Shown here in pieces: positions 16,268-24,694 of a DNA stretch of 64,000 nt. The notes under the pieces were generated by a model that saw nothing but the letters and a program-made list of their open reading frames with translations, was not told the origin of the DNA and searched no databases. The DNA is from Herbihabitans rhizosphaerae (GTDB taxonomy: Bacteria > Actinomycetota > Actinomycetes > Mycobacteriales > Pseudonocardiaceae). A program made the position numbers and the translations under genes. Position 1 is the stretch's first letter, and every line of letters starts with the position of its first letter. Location of the stretch: assembly GCF_004216555.1 (NCBI RefSeq), contig NZ_SGWQ01000002.1, forward strand, positions 403,219 through 467,218, read 5' to 3'.

Positions 16268-18133
16268 ATGGCGGACGACGGGCTGCTCGGTGCGCTGGGG
16301 CGTGTCGGCGCGCGGAAACCTTTGCAGCGCGCCGGCTTGCTCAGTGAGCCCACGAGCCCGGTGGCGTCGGACGCTGACGAGGTGGCGCGGCTGCTGACGG
16401 ACGAGCACTTCACCGCGGGGCTGCACGAGGTGGCGGGGCGGTTGGGGAAGCCCACGACCGAGGTGGAGGCGGAGGCGGCGGGGTACCTGCGTGAGATGGC
16501 CGCGACGCACAACCAGTGGGTCAGTGACAGGTGGACGAAGTTCGGCCAGTGGTTGATGCGGGCGTATGACGTGTACGTGGACGACGACTGGATCACGAAG
16601 CTTCGGAGCCTGGATCGTCGGCACAGCTTGGCGTTTCTGTTTTCCCATCGGTCCTATTTGGACGGGTTCGTGGTGCCGGAGATGGTCCGGTCGCGGCGGA
16701 TCACCCCGGCCTTCACCTTCGGCGGGGCGAATCTGAACTTCTTCCCGATGGGCGCGGTCGTCAGCCGTTCGGGCGTGATCTTCATCAAGCGGAACACCGG
16801 CGAGAAACCCGTGTACCGGTACGTCCTGCGCTCCTACATCGGCGAGTTGGTGCGCACGAAGGCCAACCTCGCGTGGTCGATCGAGGGCGGGCGCACGCGC
16901 ACCGGCAAGCTTCGGCCACCCGTGTTCGGGATTCTGCGCTATGTCGCGGACGCCGTGGAGGCCACCGATGCCGACGCGCTGATCATTCCGGTATCGATCG
17001 TGTACGACCAGCTGCACGAGGTCGCGATGATGACGGCCGAGGCGCGCGGCGGGATCAAGCGGCCCGAGGATCTCCGCTGGCTGATGCGGTTCGCCCGGGA
17101 ACAACGTCATCGGCTGGGCCGGGCGTACGTCGAATTCGGCGAGCCGATGTCGTTGCGGGAACGACTTGCCGAGTTGCACGCCGACGAGCAAGCCGCGCCG
17201 CGTGCGATCGAGCGCATCGGGTTGGACGTGTCGCACCGGATCAACCGGGCGACCCCGGTCACCGCCACGGCCGTGGTGAGCCTCGCGATGCTGGCGGCGG
17301 ACCGTGCGCTGTCGTTGAGCGAGGTGTTGACAACGGTGGCACCGGTCGCCGACTACTTGGCTCGGCGGCGCTGGCCGGTGGCGGGTGCGGCCAATCTGAA
17401 CGACCGGTCCACGATTCGCCGGGCGCTCCAGGAACTGGTCGCCTCGGGCGTGCTGACCTGCTACGAGGGCGGTACCGAGACGGTCTGGGGCATCGCCGAG
17501 GACCAGCACCTGATCGCCGCGTTCTACCGCAACACCGCGATCCACGTCTTCGTCGAGCGCGCGATCGGCGAGCTGGCCCTGCTCGCGGCCGCCGAGAACG
17601 GGCACACCGACCTGGTCGCCGCCGTGCGCGCCGAGGCGTTGCGGCTGCGGGAGATCCTCAAGTTCGACTTCTTCTTCTCCGCGCGCGACACCTTCGGCGA
17701 GGAACTGGACGAGGAACTCGGCCGGCTCGCCTCGGAGGACGCGGCCAAGGTGGAACTCGCGGCCGACGATCTCCGGGTGCGACTCGCCCGAGCCCGCCCA
17801 CACGTGGCGCACCTGGTGCTCCGCCCGTTCCTGGACGCCTACCACGTGGTCGCCGATCGACTGTCCAACTGGGACGGTGATTTCGACGAGCAGGCGTTCC
17901 TGGACGAGTGCCTGCGCGTCGGCAAGCAGTGGGCGCTGCAGCGTAGGGTGGCCAGCGACGAGTCGGTCAGCCTCGAGTTGTTCAAGACAGCGTTGCGGCT
18001 GGCCCGACATCGCGATCTGGTCGAGTCGACGCAGCCACAACTCGCCAAGCGCCGCAAGGCATTCGCGGACGAGATCGCCGACGCCGCACGCCGGGTGAGC
18101 GTGATCGCCGACATCGCCAGGGAGCTGTCGTGA
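16268..18133 (+). CDS. plsB: Glycerol-3-phosphate 1-O-acyltransferase, PlsB family
   Basis: Acylates glycerol-3-phosphate at the membrane, the first step of phospholipid and triacylglycerol synthesis; 621 residues. Acyltransferase motif I is SHRSYLD (His127, Asp132), motif II GVIFIKRN (about 169-176) and motif III EGGRTRTGK (206-214), all intact; the long C-terminal helical half is typical of PlsB-type enzymes such as mycobacterial PlsB2. Its stop overlaps the GTG start of the HAD-acyltransferase fusion (GTGA). First gene of a five-gene glycerolipid operon starting 137 bases after the divergently transcribed tRNA-Pro. Confidence 0.93.
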   Translation: MADDGLLGALGRVGARKPLQRAGLLSEPTSPVASDADEVARLLTDEHFTAGLHEVAGRLGKPTTEVEAEAAGYLREMAATHNQWVSDRWTKFGQWLMRAYDVYVDDDWITKLRSLDRRHSLAFLFSHRSYLDGFVVPEMVRSRRITPAFTFGGANLNFFPMGAVVSRSGVIFIKRNTGEKPVYRYVLRSYIGELVRTKANLAWSIEGGRTRTGKLRPPVFGILRYVADAVEATDADALIIPVSIVYDQLHEVAMMTAEARGGIKRPEDLRWLMRFAREQRHRLGRAYVEFGEPMSLRERLAELHADEQAAPRAIERIGLDVSHRINRATPVTATAVVSLAMLAADRALSLSEVLTTVAPVADYLARRRWPVAGAANLNDRSTIRRALQELVASGVLTCYEGGTETVWGIAEDQHLIAAFYRNTAIHVFVERAIGELALLAAAENGHTDLVAAVRAEALRLREILKFDFFFSARDTFGEELDEELGRLASEDAAKVELAADDLRVRLARARPHVAHLVLRPFLDAYHVVADRLSNWDGDFDEQAFLDECLRVGKQWALQRRVASDESVSLELFKTALRLARHRDLVESTQPQLAKRRKAFADEIADAARRVSVIADIARELS

Positions 18134-19569
18134 ACCCCGAGGACGTGATCGCCGAGATCGAAGCCGGCGAGGGCGGCGCGCACATCGGCGCGTTCTTCGA
18201 CCTGGACGGCACCCTGGTGCAGGGCTACACCGTCGGCGCGTTCTACTCCGATCGTGTACGCCGCCGCGAGATCGGGCCGGGCGAACTCGCCAGGACGCTG
18301 GTCGCCGCGCTGGACGGCAACGTGCTCGGCGGCAACCCGACCAAGATGGGCGACGTGAGCTTCTCCGGGCTCGCCGGCCGCAACGTGGACGAACTGGTCG
18401 AACTGGGGGAGCGGCTGTTCGTGCAGAAGATCGCCGGCACGATCCGCACTCAGGCACGCGATCTCGTCCGGGCGCACCTGCGGATGGGGCACACGGTGGC
18501 GGTGGCGTCCTCGGCGACCCGGTTCCAGATCGAGCCGGTGGCGCGTGATCTTGGCATCGAGCACGTGCTGTGCACCGAGGTCGAGTCGGAGAACGGCATC
18601 CTCACCGGCCGCCTCGACGGGCCGATGCTGTGGGGCGAGCCGAAGGCGCAGGCGGTGCGGAAGTTCGCGCGGGACAACGGAATCGAGGTGTCCACGAGTC
18701 ACGGCTACGCCAACGGCGACGAGGACATCCCGTTCCTGTCCTCGGTCGGCCGGCCGCACGCGATCAACCCGCACCGGGGGTTGGCCGAGGCGGCGGCCGC
18801 GCAGGGTTGGCCGGTGCTCGGCCTGCGTGAGCCGCGCAAGGCCGGGCTGCGGTCGCTGCTCGGCACGGCGGCGGCGCTGGCCGGTTTCAACGTCGGACTC
18901 GGGCTCGGCGCCGCGCTCGGCACGATCAACCGGGACCGCCGGTTCGGCATCAACGCCGGCATCCCGCTGGCCTGCGACTCGGCACTGGCGCTGGCCGGCG
19001 TTCGGCTGAGCGTGCGCGGCGAGGAGAATCTGTGGCGCGCCCGGCCGGCGATCTTCATCGCGAACCACCAGAGTTCGCTGGACGCGCTGGTCATGGGTTC
19101 GTTGCTGCGCAAGGACTTCACCGCGGTCGGCAAGAAGGAGGCGCGGTTCGATCCTCGGGTGGCGATCGGCGGTGTGCTGCTGGACCCGGCGTTCATCGAC
19201 CGGTCCAACCCCGAGCAGGCGAAGATCGAACTCGACAAGCTGATCACCCGAATCCGGTCCGGCACCTCGATCGCGATCTTCCCGGAAGGCACTCGGTCGG
19301 CCACGCCGGAGCTGGGCCGGTTCAAGAAGGGCGCGTTCCACCTGGCCATCCAGGCCGGCGTGCCGATGGTGCCCGTGGTCCTGCGTAACACCGGCGAGCT
19401 GATGTGGCGGCGCTCGATGGTGGTCAATCCCGGCACCGTGGAGGTGTGCGTGCTGGACCCGATTCCGACCGGCGACTGGACACCCGACAAGCTGGACACG
19501 ATCACCGCCGAGGTTCGCCAGCGATTCGCCGACACGCTGGAGCGCTGGCCTGGGAGTAGCGATGCCTAA
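18130..19569 (+). CDS. plsC: HAD-IB phosphatase / 1-acylglycerol-3-phosphate acyltransferase fusion (PlsC-like)
   Basis: A 479-residue bifunctional protein like mycobacterial Rv2483c. The N-terminal HAD-IB domain has FFDLDGTL (Asp24, Asp26) and later HGYANGDEDIPFL with the metal-binding Asp. The C-terminal PlsC domain has NHQSSLD (His313, Asp318) and FPEGTRS (about 384-390). It would convert lysophosphatidate to phosphatidate, with a phosphatase step of uncertain substrate. Translationally coupled on both sides: GTGA with plsB, 8-base overlap with gpsA. Confidence 0.92.
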   Translation: MNPEDVIAEIEAGEGGAHIGAFFDLDGTLVQGYTVGAFYSDRVRRREIGPGELARTLVAALDGNVLGGNPTKMGDVSFSGLAGRNVDELVELGERLFVQKIAGTIRTQARDLVRAHLRMGHTVAVASSATRFQIEPVARDLGIEHVLCTEVESENGILTGRLDGPMLWGEPKAQAVRKFARDNGIEVSTSHGYANGDEDIPFLSSVGRPHAINPHRGLAEAAAAQGWPVLGLREPRKAGLRSLLGTAAALAGFNVGLGLGAALGTINRDRRFGINAGIPLACDSALALAGVRLSVRGEENLWRARPAIFIANHQSSLDALVMGSLLRKDFTAVGKKEARFDPRVAIGGVLLDPAFIDRSNPEQAKIELDKLITRIRSGTSIAIFPEGTRSATPELGRFKKGAFHLAIQAGVPMVPVVLRNTGELMWRRSMVVNPGTVEVCVLDPIPTGDWTPDKLDTITAEVRQRFADTLERWPGSSDA

Positions 19570-20575
19570 ACGTCCGAGTGTGACCGTCCTCGGCGGCGGA
19601 TCGTGGGGCACGACCGTCGCCTCGCTCGCCGCCCGCAACACCGAAACCGTGGTGTGGGCACGGAATCCGGACACCGCGGCGGAGATCGCGACCGATCATC
19701 GCAACTCCGCCTACCTTGGCGATCTTCCGCTGACCGAGTCGCTGCGCGCGACCGCCGACCTCGCCGAGTCGGTCGAGTCGGCCGACGTGCTGGTGCTCGG
19801 CGTGCCGTCGCAGCACGCGCGCGGGGTGCTGGAGCGGGTCGCCGAGCACGTCAGACCGTGGGTGCCGGTGGTCAGCCTGGTGAAGGGGCTCGAGCAGGGC
19901 ACCCGCAAGCGGATGACCGAGATCGTGGCCGACGTGCTGCCCGGTCACCCCGCCGGAGTGCTCGCCGGGCCGAACATCGCCAAGGAGGTCGTGCAGGGGT
20001 TCGCCGCCGCCGCGACGATCGCGATGCCCGAGCAGCGCGCCGCCGAGATGCTGCAGGATCTCTTTCGCACCAAGCGTTTCCGGGTGTACACGACGACCGA
20101 CGTGATCGGCGTGGAGATGGCCGGCGCATTGAAGAACGTGTACGCGATCGCGGTCGGCATCGGCGACGGGCTGGAGGCCGGCGACAACACCAGGGCGATG
20201 GTGATCACGCGGGCGCTGCGCGAGCTGTCCCGGCTCGGGGTGGCGCTCGGCGGTGACGCGGCCACGTTCGCCGGGCTGACCGGCATGGGCGACCTGATCG
20301 CCACGTGCACATCTCCGTTGAGCCGCAACAGGTCCGTCGGTGTGCAGCTCGGGCGGGGCAAGTCGCTTGAGCAGATCGTCGCGGAGATGAACCAGGTCGC
20401 CGAGGGCGTGAAGACGGCCGCCACGGTGATGAAGCTGGGCGCGGAGAACGGGGTGGACCTGCCGATCGCGCGGGAGGTGGACGCGGTGCTCAACCACGGC
20501 CAGCCGGTCGGTGACGCCTATCGAGGGCTGCTGCGCCGAGCACCCGGCCACGAGGTGCACGGGGAGGAATGGTGA
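19562..20575 (+). CDS. gpsA: Glycerol-3-phosphate dehydrogenase [NAD(P)+]
   Basis: Reduces dihydroxyacetone phosphate to glycerol-3-phosphate, the substrate of the acyltransferase two genes upstream. 337 residues; Rossmann signature VTVLGGGSWGTTVAS at the N-terminus, GPNIAKEV in the middle and the catalytic-Lys region MAGALKNVYAIA; the C-terminal TGMGDLIATC block is intact. It overlaps plsC by 8 bases and the acyltransferase-like gene downstream by a few bases. This clustering supplies both backbone and acylation enzymes from one transcript. Confidence 0.95.
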   Translation: MPKRPSVTVLGGGSWGTTVASLAARNTETVVWARNPDTAAEIATDHRNSAYLGDLPLTESLRATADLAESVESADVLVLGVPSQHARGVLERVAEHVRPWVPVVSLVKGLEQGTRKRMTEIVADVLPGHPAGVLAGPNIAKEVVQGFAAAATIAMPEQRAAEMLQDLFRTKRFRVYTTTDVIGVEMAGALKNVYAIAVGIGDGLEAGDNTRAMVITRALRELSRLGVALGGDAATFAGLTGMGDLIATCTSPLSRNRSVGVQLGRGKSLEQIVAEMNQVAEGVKTAATVMKLGAENGVDLPIAREVDAVLNHGQPVGDAYRGLLRRAPGHEVHGEEW

Positions 20576-22032
20576 CCCAGCGGGAATCACGGAAGCCGTT
20601 CTCCACCAACGAGGAGGCCTGGGCCGCCGCGTCGGAGTGGGGCCGCCAGGAGCGGATGAACGAGATCGAGTCGCTGATGTGGCGCTCGGAACGGCATCCC
20701 CGGCTGTCCTCCACGATCACCTCGGTGCTGGTATTCGACAGCGTTCCGGACTGGGACCGGTTCTTCGCCGCGCACGAGTGGGCGACCGAGCTGATTCCCC
20801 GTACGCGGCAACGGGTTCTGGAGCCGGCGCTGCCGGTCGGGCCGCCGGCCTGGATCCCCGACGAGAACTTCCAGCTCGACTACCACGTGCAGCGCGCGCA
20901 CCTGCCCGGCCCGGCCGGCATGTCGGAGCTGCTGGAGTTGGCGCAGTCGATCGCGCTGCAGCCGTTCGACCGGACCCGGCCGCTGTGGCAGGGCACCCTC
21001 GTCGAGGGGCTGGACGGCGGGCGCGCCGCGTACGTGCTGAAGCTGCACCACTCGCTGACCGACGGTATGGGCGGCATCCAGCTGATGACGCTGGTGCAGA
21101 GCCGTACCCGGGAGCACACGCCGGACAAGCCGCGTGCCGTGGACCCGTTGCCGTACAAGGAGAATCCCGACGCGTCCGGGTTGGCCATGATGGAGCTGAC
21201 CGAGCAGGCGCGGCGGTTGCCGTCGGTAGTCGGGCGGGCGCTGACGGCCGGCGCGCGGGCGGTCACCCGACCCGGTGACGTGCTCAGTGAGGTGGTCCGG
21301 TTCGGCGCCTCACTGCGGCGAACCCTGTCCCCGCCGCCCGCACCACCCTCGCCGCTGCTGCGCGAGCGATCCGGGACGGCGTGGCGGTTCGGCGTGCTGG
21401 AGTGCGGGCTGGACTCGTTGAAGGCGGCGGCCAAGGTGGCCGGCGGCTCGCTGAACGACGCCTATGTCGCGGCGCTGCTCGGCGGGCTGCGGCTGTACCA
21501 CGAGCGGCTGGACGCGCCGGTCGACGAGCTGCCGATGGCGATGCCGGTGAGCCTGCGCAAGGCCGACGATCCCATGGGCGGCAACAAGTTCGCCGGTGCG
21601 TTCTTCGCCGCGCCGGTCGGGATCGCCGACCCGGCGGAGCGCATCGCGACGATCAGGGGCACCGTGCTGTCGCTGCGGATCGAGCCGGCGCTGGACACCT
21701 TCTCGATGGTGGCGCCGGTGCTGAACCGGATCCCGTCGGCGATCGGCGGCCTGGTGTACGAGCGGGTGGGCGGCGTGGCCGACCTGTCCGCGTCGAACGT
21801 GCCGGGCGTCCCCTATCCGGTGTACATGGCCGGCGCGAAGGTGGAGAGAATGTTCCCGTTCGGGCCGCTGCCCGGCGTGGCGGTGATGGCCGCGATGGTG
21901 TCGCACGCTGGCACCTGCTGCATCGGGATCAACTGCGACGGCGACGCGGTGGCCGATCCCGCGATGTTGATCGACTGTCTGCGGGACGGGTTGAACGAGG
22001 TGCTGAGCCTCGCGGAGGAGGATCGCGCGTGA
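20572..22032 (+). CDS. WS/DGAT-family O-acyltransferase
   Basis: A 486-residue member of the wax ester synthase/diacylglycerol acyltransferase family. The condensing motif HHSLTDG (159-165) is present as HHxxxDG, and the PLW segment TRPLWQGTLVEGL and the C-terminal SNVPGVPYPVYMAGA block match the family. GTG chosen because GGGGAGG sits 4-5 bases upstream; an ATG one codon earlier would leave almost no spacing. It would make triacylglycerol or wax esters at the membrane, in keeping with the neighbouring glycerolipid genes; the mycobacterial plsB2-plsC-Rv2484c order is similar. Confidence 0.9.
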   Translation: MTQRESRKPFSTNEEAWAAASEWGRQERMNEIESLMWRSERHPRLSSTITSVLVFDSVPDWDRFFAAHEWATELIPRTRQRVLEPALPVGPPAWIPDENFQLDYHVQRAHLPGPAGMSELLELAQSIALQPFDRTRPLWQGTLVEGLDGGRAAYVLKLHHSLTDGMGGIQLMTLVQSRTREHTPDKPRAVDPLPYKENPDASGLAMMELTEQARRLPSVVGRALTAGARAVTRPGDVLSEVVRFGASLRRTLSPPPAPPSPLLRERSGTAWRFGVLECGLDSLKAAAKVAGGSLNDAYVAALLGGLRLYHERLDAPVDELPMAMPVSLRKADDPMGGNKFAGAFFAAPVGIADPAERIATIRGTVLSLRIEPALDTFSMVAPVLNRIPSAIGGLVYERVGGVADLSASNVPGVPYPVYMAGAKVERMFPFGPLPGVAVMAAMVSHAGTCCIGINCDGDAVADPAMLIDCLRDGLNEVLSLAEEDRA

Positions 22033-22859
22033 CCGAGCACGTCGAGGAGAAGTTCACCGGGTCGGCGGGCGGCAGCGTCTACTGGCAGGGTTGGTTGTCG
22101 GCCGAGGCGCTGGGCGTCGTGGTGATCTCGCACGGCATCGCCGAGCACGGCGGCCGGTACGCGCACGTCGCGGAACACCTTGCGGCACAAGGGTTCGCGA
22201 CCTACGTGGCGGACCACCAGGGCCACGGTCGCTCGGCCGGCGCGCGCGGCAACATCGAGCGGATGGACGTCGTCACCGGCGACCTGCACACGATGATCAG
22301 GCTCGCCGGCGAGCGGCACGACGGCCTGCCCGTGTTCCTGCTCGGCCACAGCATGGGCGGGCTGATCGCGCTGCAGTACGTCACCGGCGAGCCGGCCGCC
22401 CTGCGTGGCCTGATCGTGTCCGGGCCGGCCGTGGAGATCGCCGTGGGTTCGAAGTTCGAACGCGCGATGGCCGGCACACTGTCGAAGCTCGTGCCGAACC
22501 TGGGCGTGGTGAAGCTGGACTCCTCGGCGGTCAGCCGTGATCCGGACGTGGTGCACGCCTACGACACCGATCCGCTGAACTACCGCGGCCGGGTGCGGGT
22601 GCGCACCGGTGCGGAGATGCTCGCCGCTGCGGACACGATGGCGGCTCGGCTGCCGAAGATCACCATGCCGGTGCTGATCCTCCAGGGCACCGAGGACAAG
22701 CTGGTCGACCCGTCCAGCGCGAAGGTCGTCGCCGACGGCGTCGGCTCGGACGACGTGACCGTGAAGACCTACGACGGGCTGTACCACGAGGTGCTCAACG
22801 AGCCGGAGAAGGAGACCGTGCTCGCCGACATCGTCACCTGGCTCAAGGAACACGTGTAA
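22029..22859 (+). CDS. Monoacylglycerol lipase-like alpha/beta hydrolase
   Basis: A 276-residue serine hydrolase of the monoacylglycerol lipase family. The nucleophile elbow GHSMGG (Ser108), the acid in GTEDKLVD (Asp223) and the base in GLYHEVLNE (His253) form a complete triad; the N-terminal ISHGIAEHGGRY block is the family HG motif. GTGA overlap with the WS/DGAT-like gene. Having a synthase and a lipase on one transcript suggests a storage-lipid turnover unit. It is the last gene of the operon, followed by the hairpin at 22955-22978. Confidence 0.92.
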   Translation: MTEHVEEKFTGSAGGSVYWQGWLSAEALGVVVISHGIAEHGGRYAHVAEHLAAQGFATYVADHQGHGRSAGARGNIERMDVVTGDLHTMIRLAGERHDGLPVFLLGHSMGGLIALQYVTGEPAALRGLIVSGPAVEIAVGSKFERAMAGTLSKLVPNLGVVKLDSSAVSRDPDVVHAYDTDPLNYRGRVRVRTGAEMLAAADTMAARLPKITMPVLILQGTEDKLVDPSSAKVVADGVGSDDVTVKTYDGLYHEVLNEPEKETVLADIVTWLKEHV

Positions 22860-22954
22860 CTGGCGTGAGTGTGACGCCACCACCGCGTGCGCCCTGACGT
22901 GCACCAGTCTTCACGTTTCGACCATCTGCTGACCTGGGCTTTTCCTGCGGTTGA

Positions 22955-22978
22955 CGTACTTTAGCGGGCTAAAGTACG
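22955..22978. terminator. Perfect inverted repeat after glycerolipid operon
   Basis: CGTACTTTAGC-GG-GCTAAAGTACG: an 11-base perfect stem with a 2-base loop, 95 bases after the lipase stop. It lies between convergent genes, so it can serve both directions. Its core AGCGGGCTAAA recurs in the tandem hairpins at 40201-40269. Confidence 0.6.
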
Positions 22979-23018
22979 GACGCAGATGATGTTGTGGTTG
23001 TCAAGCTTCTGGGCGCGA

Positions 23019-23602
23019 TTAACGGGCCTCGGCCGGCTCGCCGATGTGGGCCGAGCCGTTGGAGAACACGCGCACCCGCAGGTCGCGCCGCCGGGGTGAA
23101 CCGCACGGCCGAGTCGTACGGCACGTTCATCCACTTGTGCCGGTCAACGCACACCGAGTCGGCCTCGCCGATCCCGTCCAGCAGCGGCGCGTGTTCCGGC
23201 GAGAGCGCGGCGAACCCGCCGAACGCCGCGTCCACGTGCGGCCAGAACGGGAACTCGTCGCGCAGCGCGGCGATCGCGCGCAGGTCGTCGAAGTCCACCG
23301 TGTCGACCGTGCCGGCGTTCGCCACGACGATCGCCGGCCGGCCGTCGAGTGCCGCCAGATGCCGAGAATGGACAGCGCCCTGTCCACGGTGGAGTGCGAT
23401 GAGCCGGACAGTGCGGCGACCTCGCCCAGTGCGTGGACTCCTTGGTGCGCAACGGAAACACCATGCTGCTCGCCGAACCGGTCCAGCGCGGCGGCGAGCC
23501 CGACCCCGGAGCGGGGGAGCGGCGCCGGTTCGTGCCGAGGTGGAGCAGGTCGGTCAGGTTGGCCAGGTCGGCGGCCAAGCGGTCGTGTACGAAATCAGTC
23601 AA
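23019..23602 (-). pseudogene. Decayed PLP-dependent decarboxylase
   Basis: Scattered frames on the minus strand preserve pieces of a group II pyridoxal decarboxylase: HSTVDRALSILG, then after a deletion and frame change ALDGRPAIVVANAGTVDTVD, FPFWPHVDAAFGGFAALSPE and the cofactor-lysine block VDRHKWMNVPYDSAVRF. A further frame change follows (RRRDLRVRVF) and a TAA at 23019-23021 ends it. The usual central region and the entire C-terminal third are gone. The first residues (MTDFVHDRLAADL at 23602) may belong to another small frame. Confidence 0.7.
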
Positions 23603-23837
23603 GCAGTTTGGCGAGCTTTTCGCGCACGGCGTGACTGGTCAGGGCGATCAGGTGGGTGCGAATAGTGGCGCCGGCTTCGAGTTCCGCGTATGTCTCGCGC
23701 ACGTGTCGCTGCACGGTGGGGTGATCGAATCTCGGGGAATGGGCCTCGACCAGCTCGTCGGTGAGGCGGTCGAGCTCGTGGTTGACCTCGGTGGCGGACG
23801 GGTCGGGGGTGCCGACCCGGTTGGACGTGTCGGTCAT
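23595..23837 (-). CDS. Small helical protein, three-helix-bundle type
   Basis: An 80-residue soluble protein: a disordered N-terminus (MTDTSNRVGTPDPSAT) followed by three predicted helices (NHELDRLTDELVEAH, HPTVQRHVRETYAEL, IRTHLIALTSHAVREKLAKL). The pattern resembles the short three-helix-bundle dimerisation domains common in actinomycetes. Function is unknown. It overlaps the first frame of the decayed decarboxylase by 8 bases and is divergent from the GNAT gene (68 bases between starts). Confidence 0.6.
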   Translation of the reverse strand: MTDTSNRVGTPDPSATEVNHELDRLTDELVEAHSPRFDHPTVQRHVRETYAELEAGATIRTHLIALTSHAVREKLAKLLD

Positions 23838-23905
23838 CGTGACTCCTCAGCGGTGGACCACGAACGGTGGTTCGAGGGTAGTGGTTCCCGGTTAGTGTTG
23901 CGGCC

Positions 23906-24694
23906 ATGGCGATCCGCGTCGTCGAGCTGACCGAGGCCGGCTCCCACCACGAACTCACCGCGCTGTACGCGACCGTCTGGGGCACCGACGCCGCCACCCA
24001 GCTCATCGACTCCGGACTGCTGCGCGCCCTCGCGTACACCGGCAACTACGTGGCCGGAGCGTACGTCGGCGCCGAAATGGTCGGCGGCACGGTCGCGTTC
24101 CACACCGAGAACGGGGGTCTGCACTCGCACATCACCGGCGTGCTGCCGAACGCGCGCGGGCACGGCGTGGGCCGGGCGCTCAAGCTGCACCAGCGGGAAT
24201 GGGCGCTGCGGCGGAACATCGGGGTGATCGGCTGGACGTTTGATCCGCTGGTGCGCCGTAACGCCTACTTCAACCTGCACGGCCTCGGCGCGACCGCCAC
24301 CGCGTACCTGCCCGACTTCTACGGCGCGATGTCCGACGACGTCAACGCGGGCGCGCCGACCGACCGGCTGGCCGTCGAGTGGCGGTTGGCCTCGCCGCGC
24401 GTGGAGCAGGCCTGCGCCGGTCGGGCCGACGAACCGCGCCGGCCGGCAGAGGCGTTCCTGCTCGTCGACCGGGACGGTGACGAACCCGTTGCGGCACAAC
24501 ACAGGTGGGCCGACGGGGCGGTCGTGCTGGTCGCCGTGCCACCGGACATCGAGTCGCTGCGGGCGCGCGCTCCGGCGACGGCGATGCTGTGGCGAACCCT
24601 GGTACGCGAGGCGCTGGTGTCCACAGTGGACAATGGGTACGCGATCACGGCAATGACGCGGGACGGGTGGTACGTGCTGGAGGCGACGCGATGA
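23906..24694 (+). CDS. GNAT-family acyltransferase (COG3375-like), partner of racemase
   Basis: A 262-residue GNAT acyltransferase. The acyl-CoA-binding stretch is LPNARGHGVGRALKLHQREWAL (variant of RxxGxG/A), with GWTFDPLVRRNAYFNLHGLG downstream, as in COG3375 proteins. It overlaps the racemase start (ATGA). In Geobacillus a GNAT succinyltransferase coupled to an N-succinylamino acid racemase converts D- to L-amino acids; by analogy this protein may N-acylate a D-amino acid. A desuccinylase partner is not next to it. Confidence 0.8.
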   Translation: MAIRVVELTEAGSHHELTALYATVWGTDAATQLIDSGLLRALAYTGNYVAGAYVGAEMVGGTVAFHTENGGLHSHITGVLPNARGHGVGRALKLHQREWALRRNIGVIGWTFDPLVRRNAYFNLHGLGATATAYLPDFYGAMSDDVNAGAPTDRLAVEWRLASPRVEQACAGRADEPRRPAEAFLLVDRDGDEPVAAQHRWADGAVVLVAVPPDIESLRARAPATAMLWRTLVREALVSTVDNGYAITAMTRDGWYVLEATR

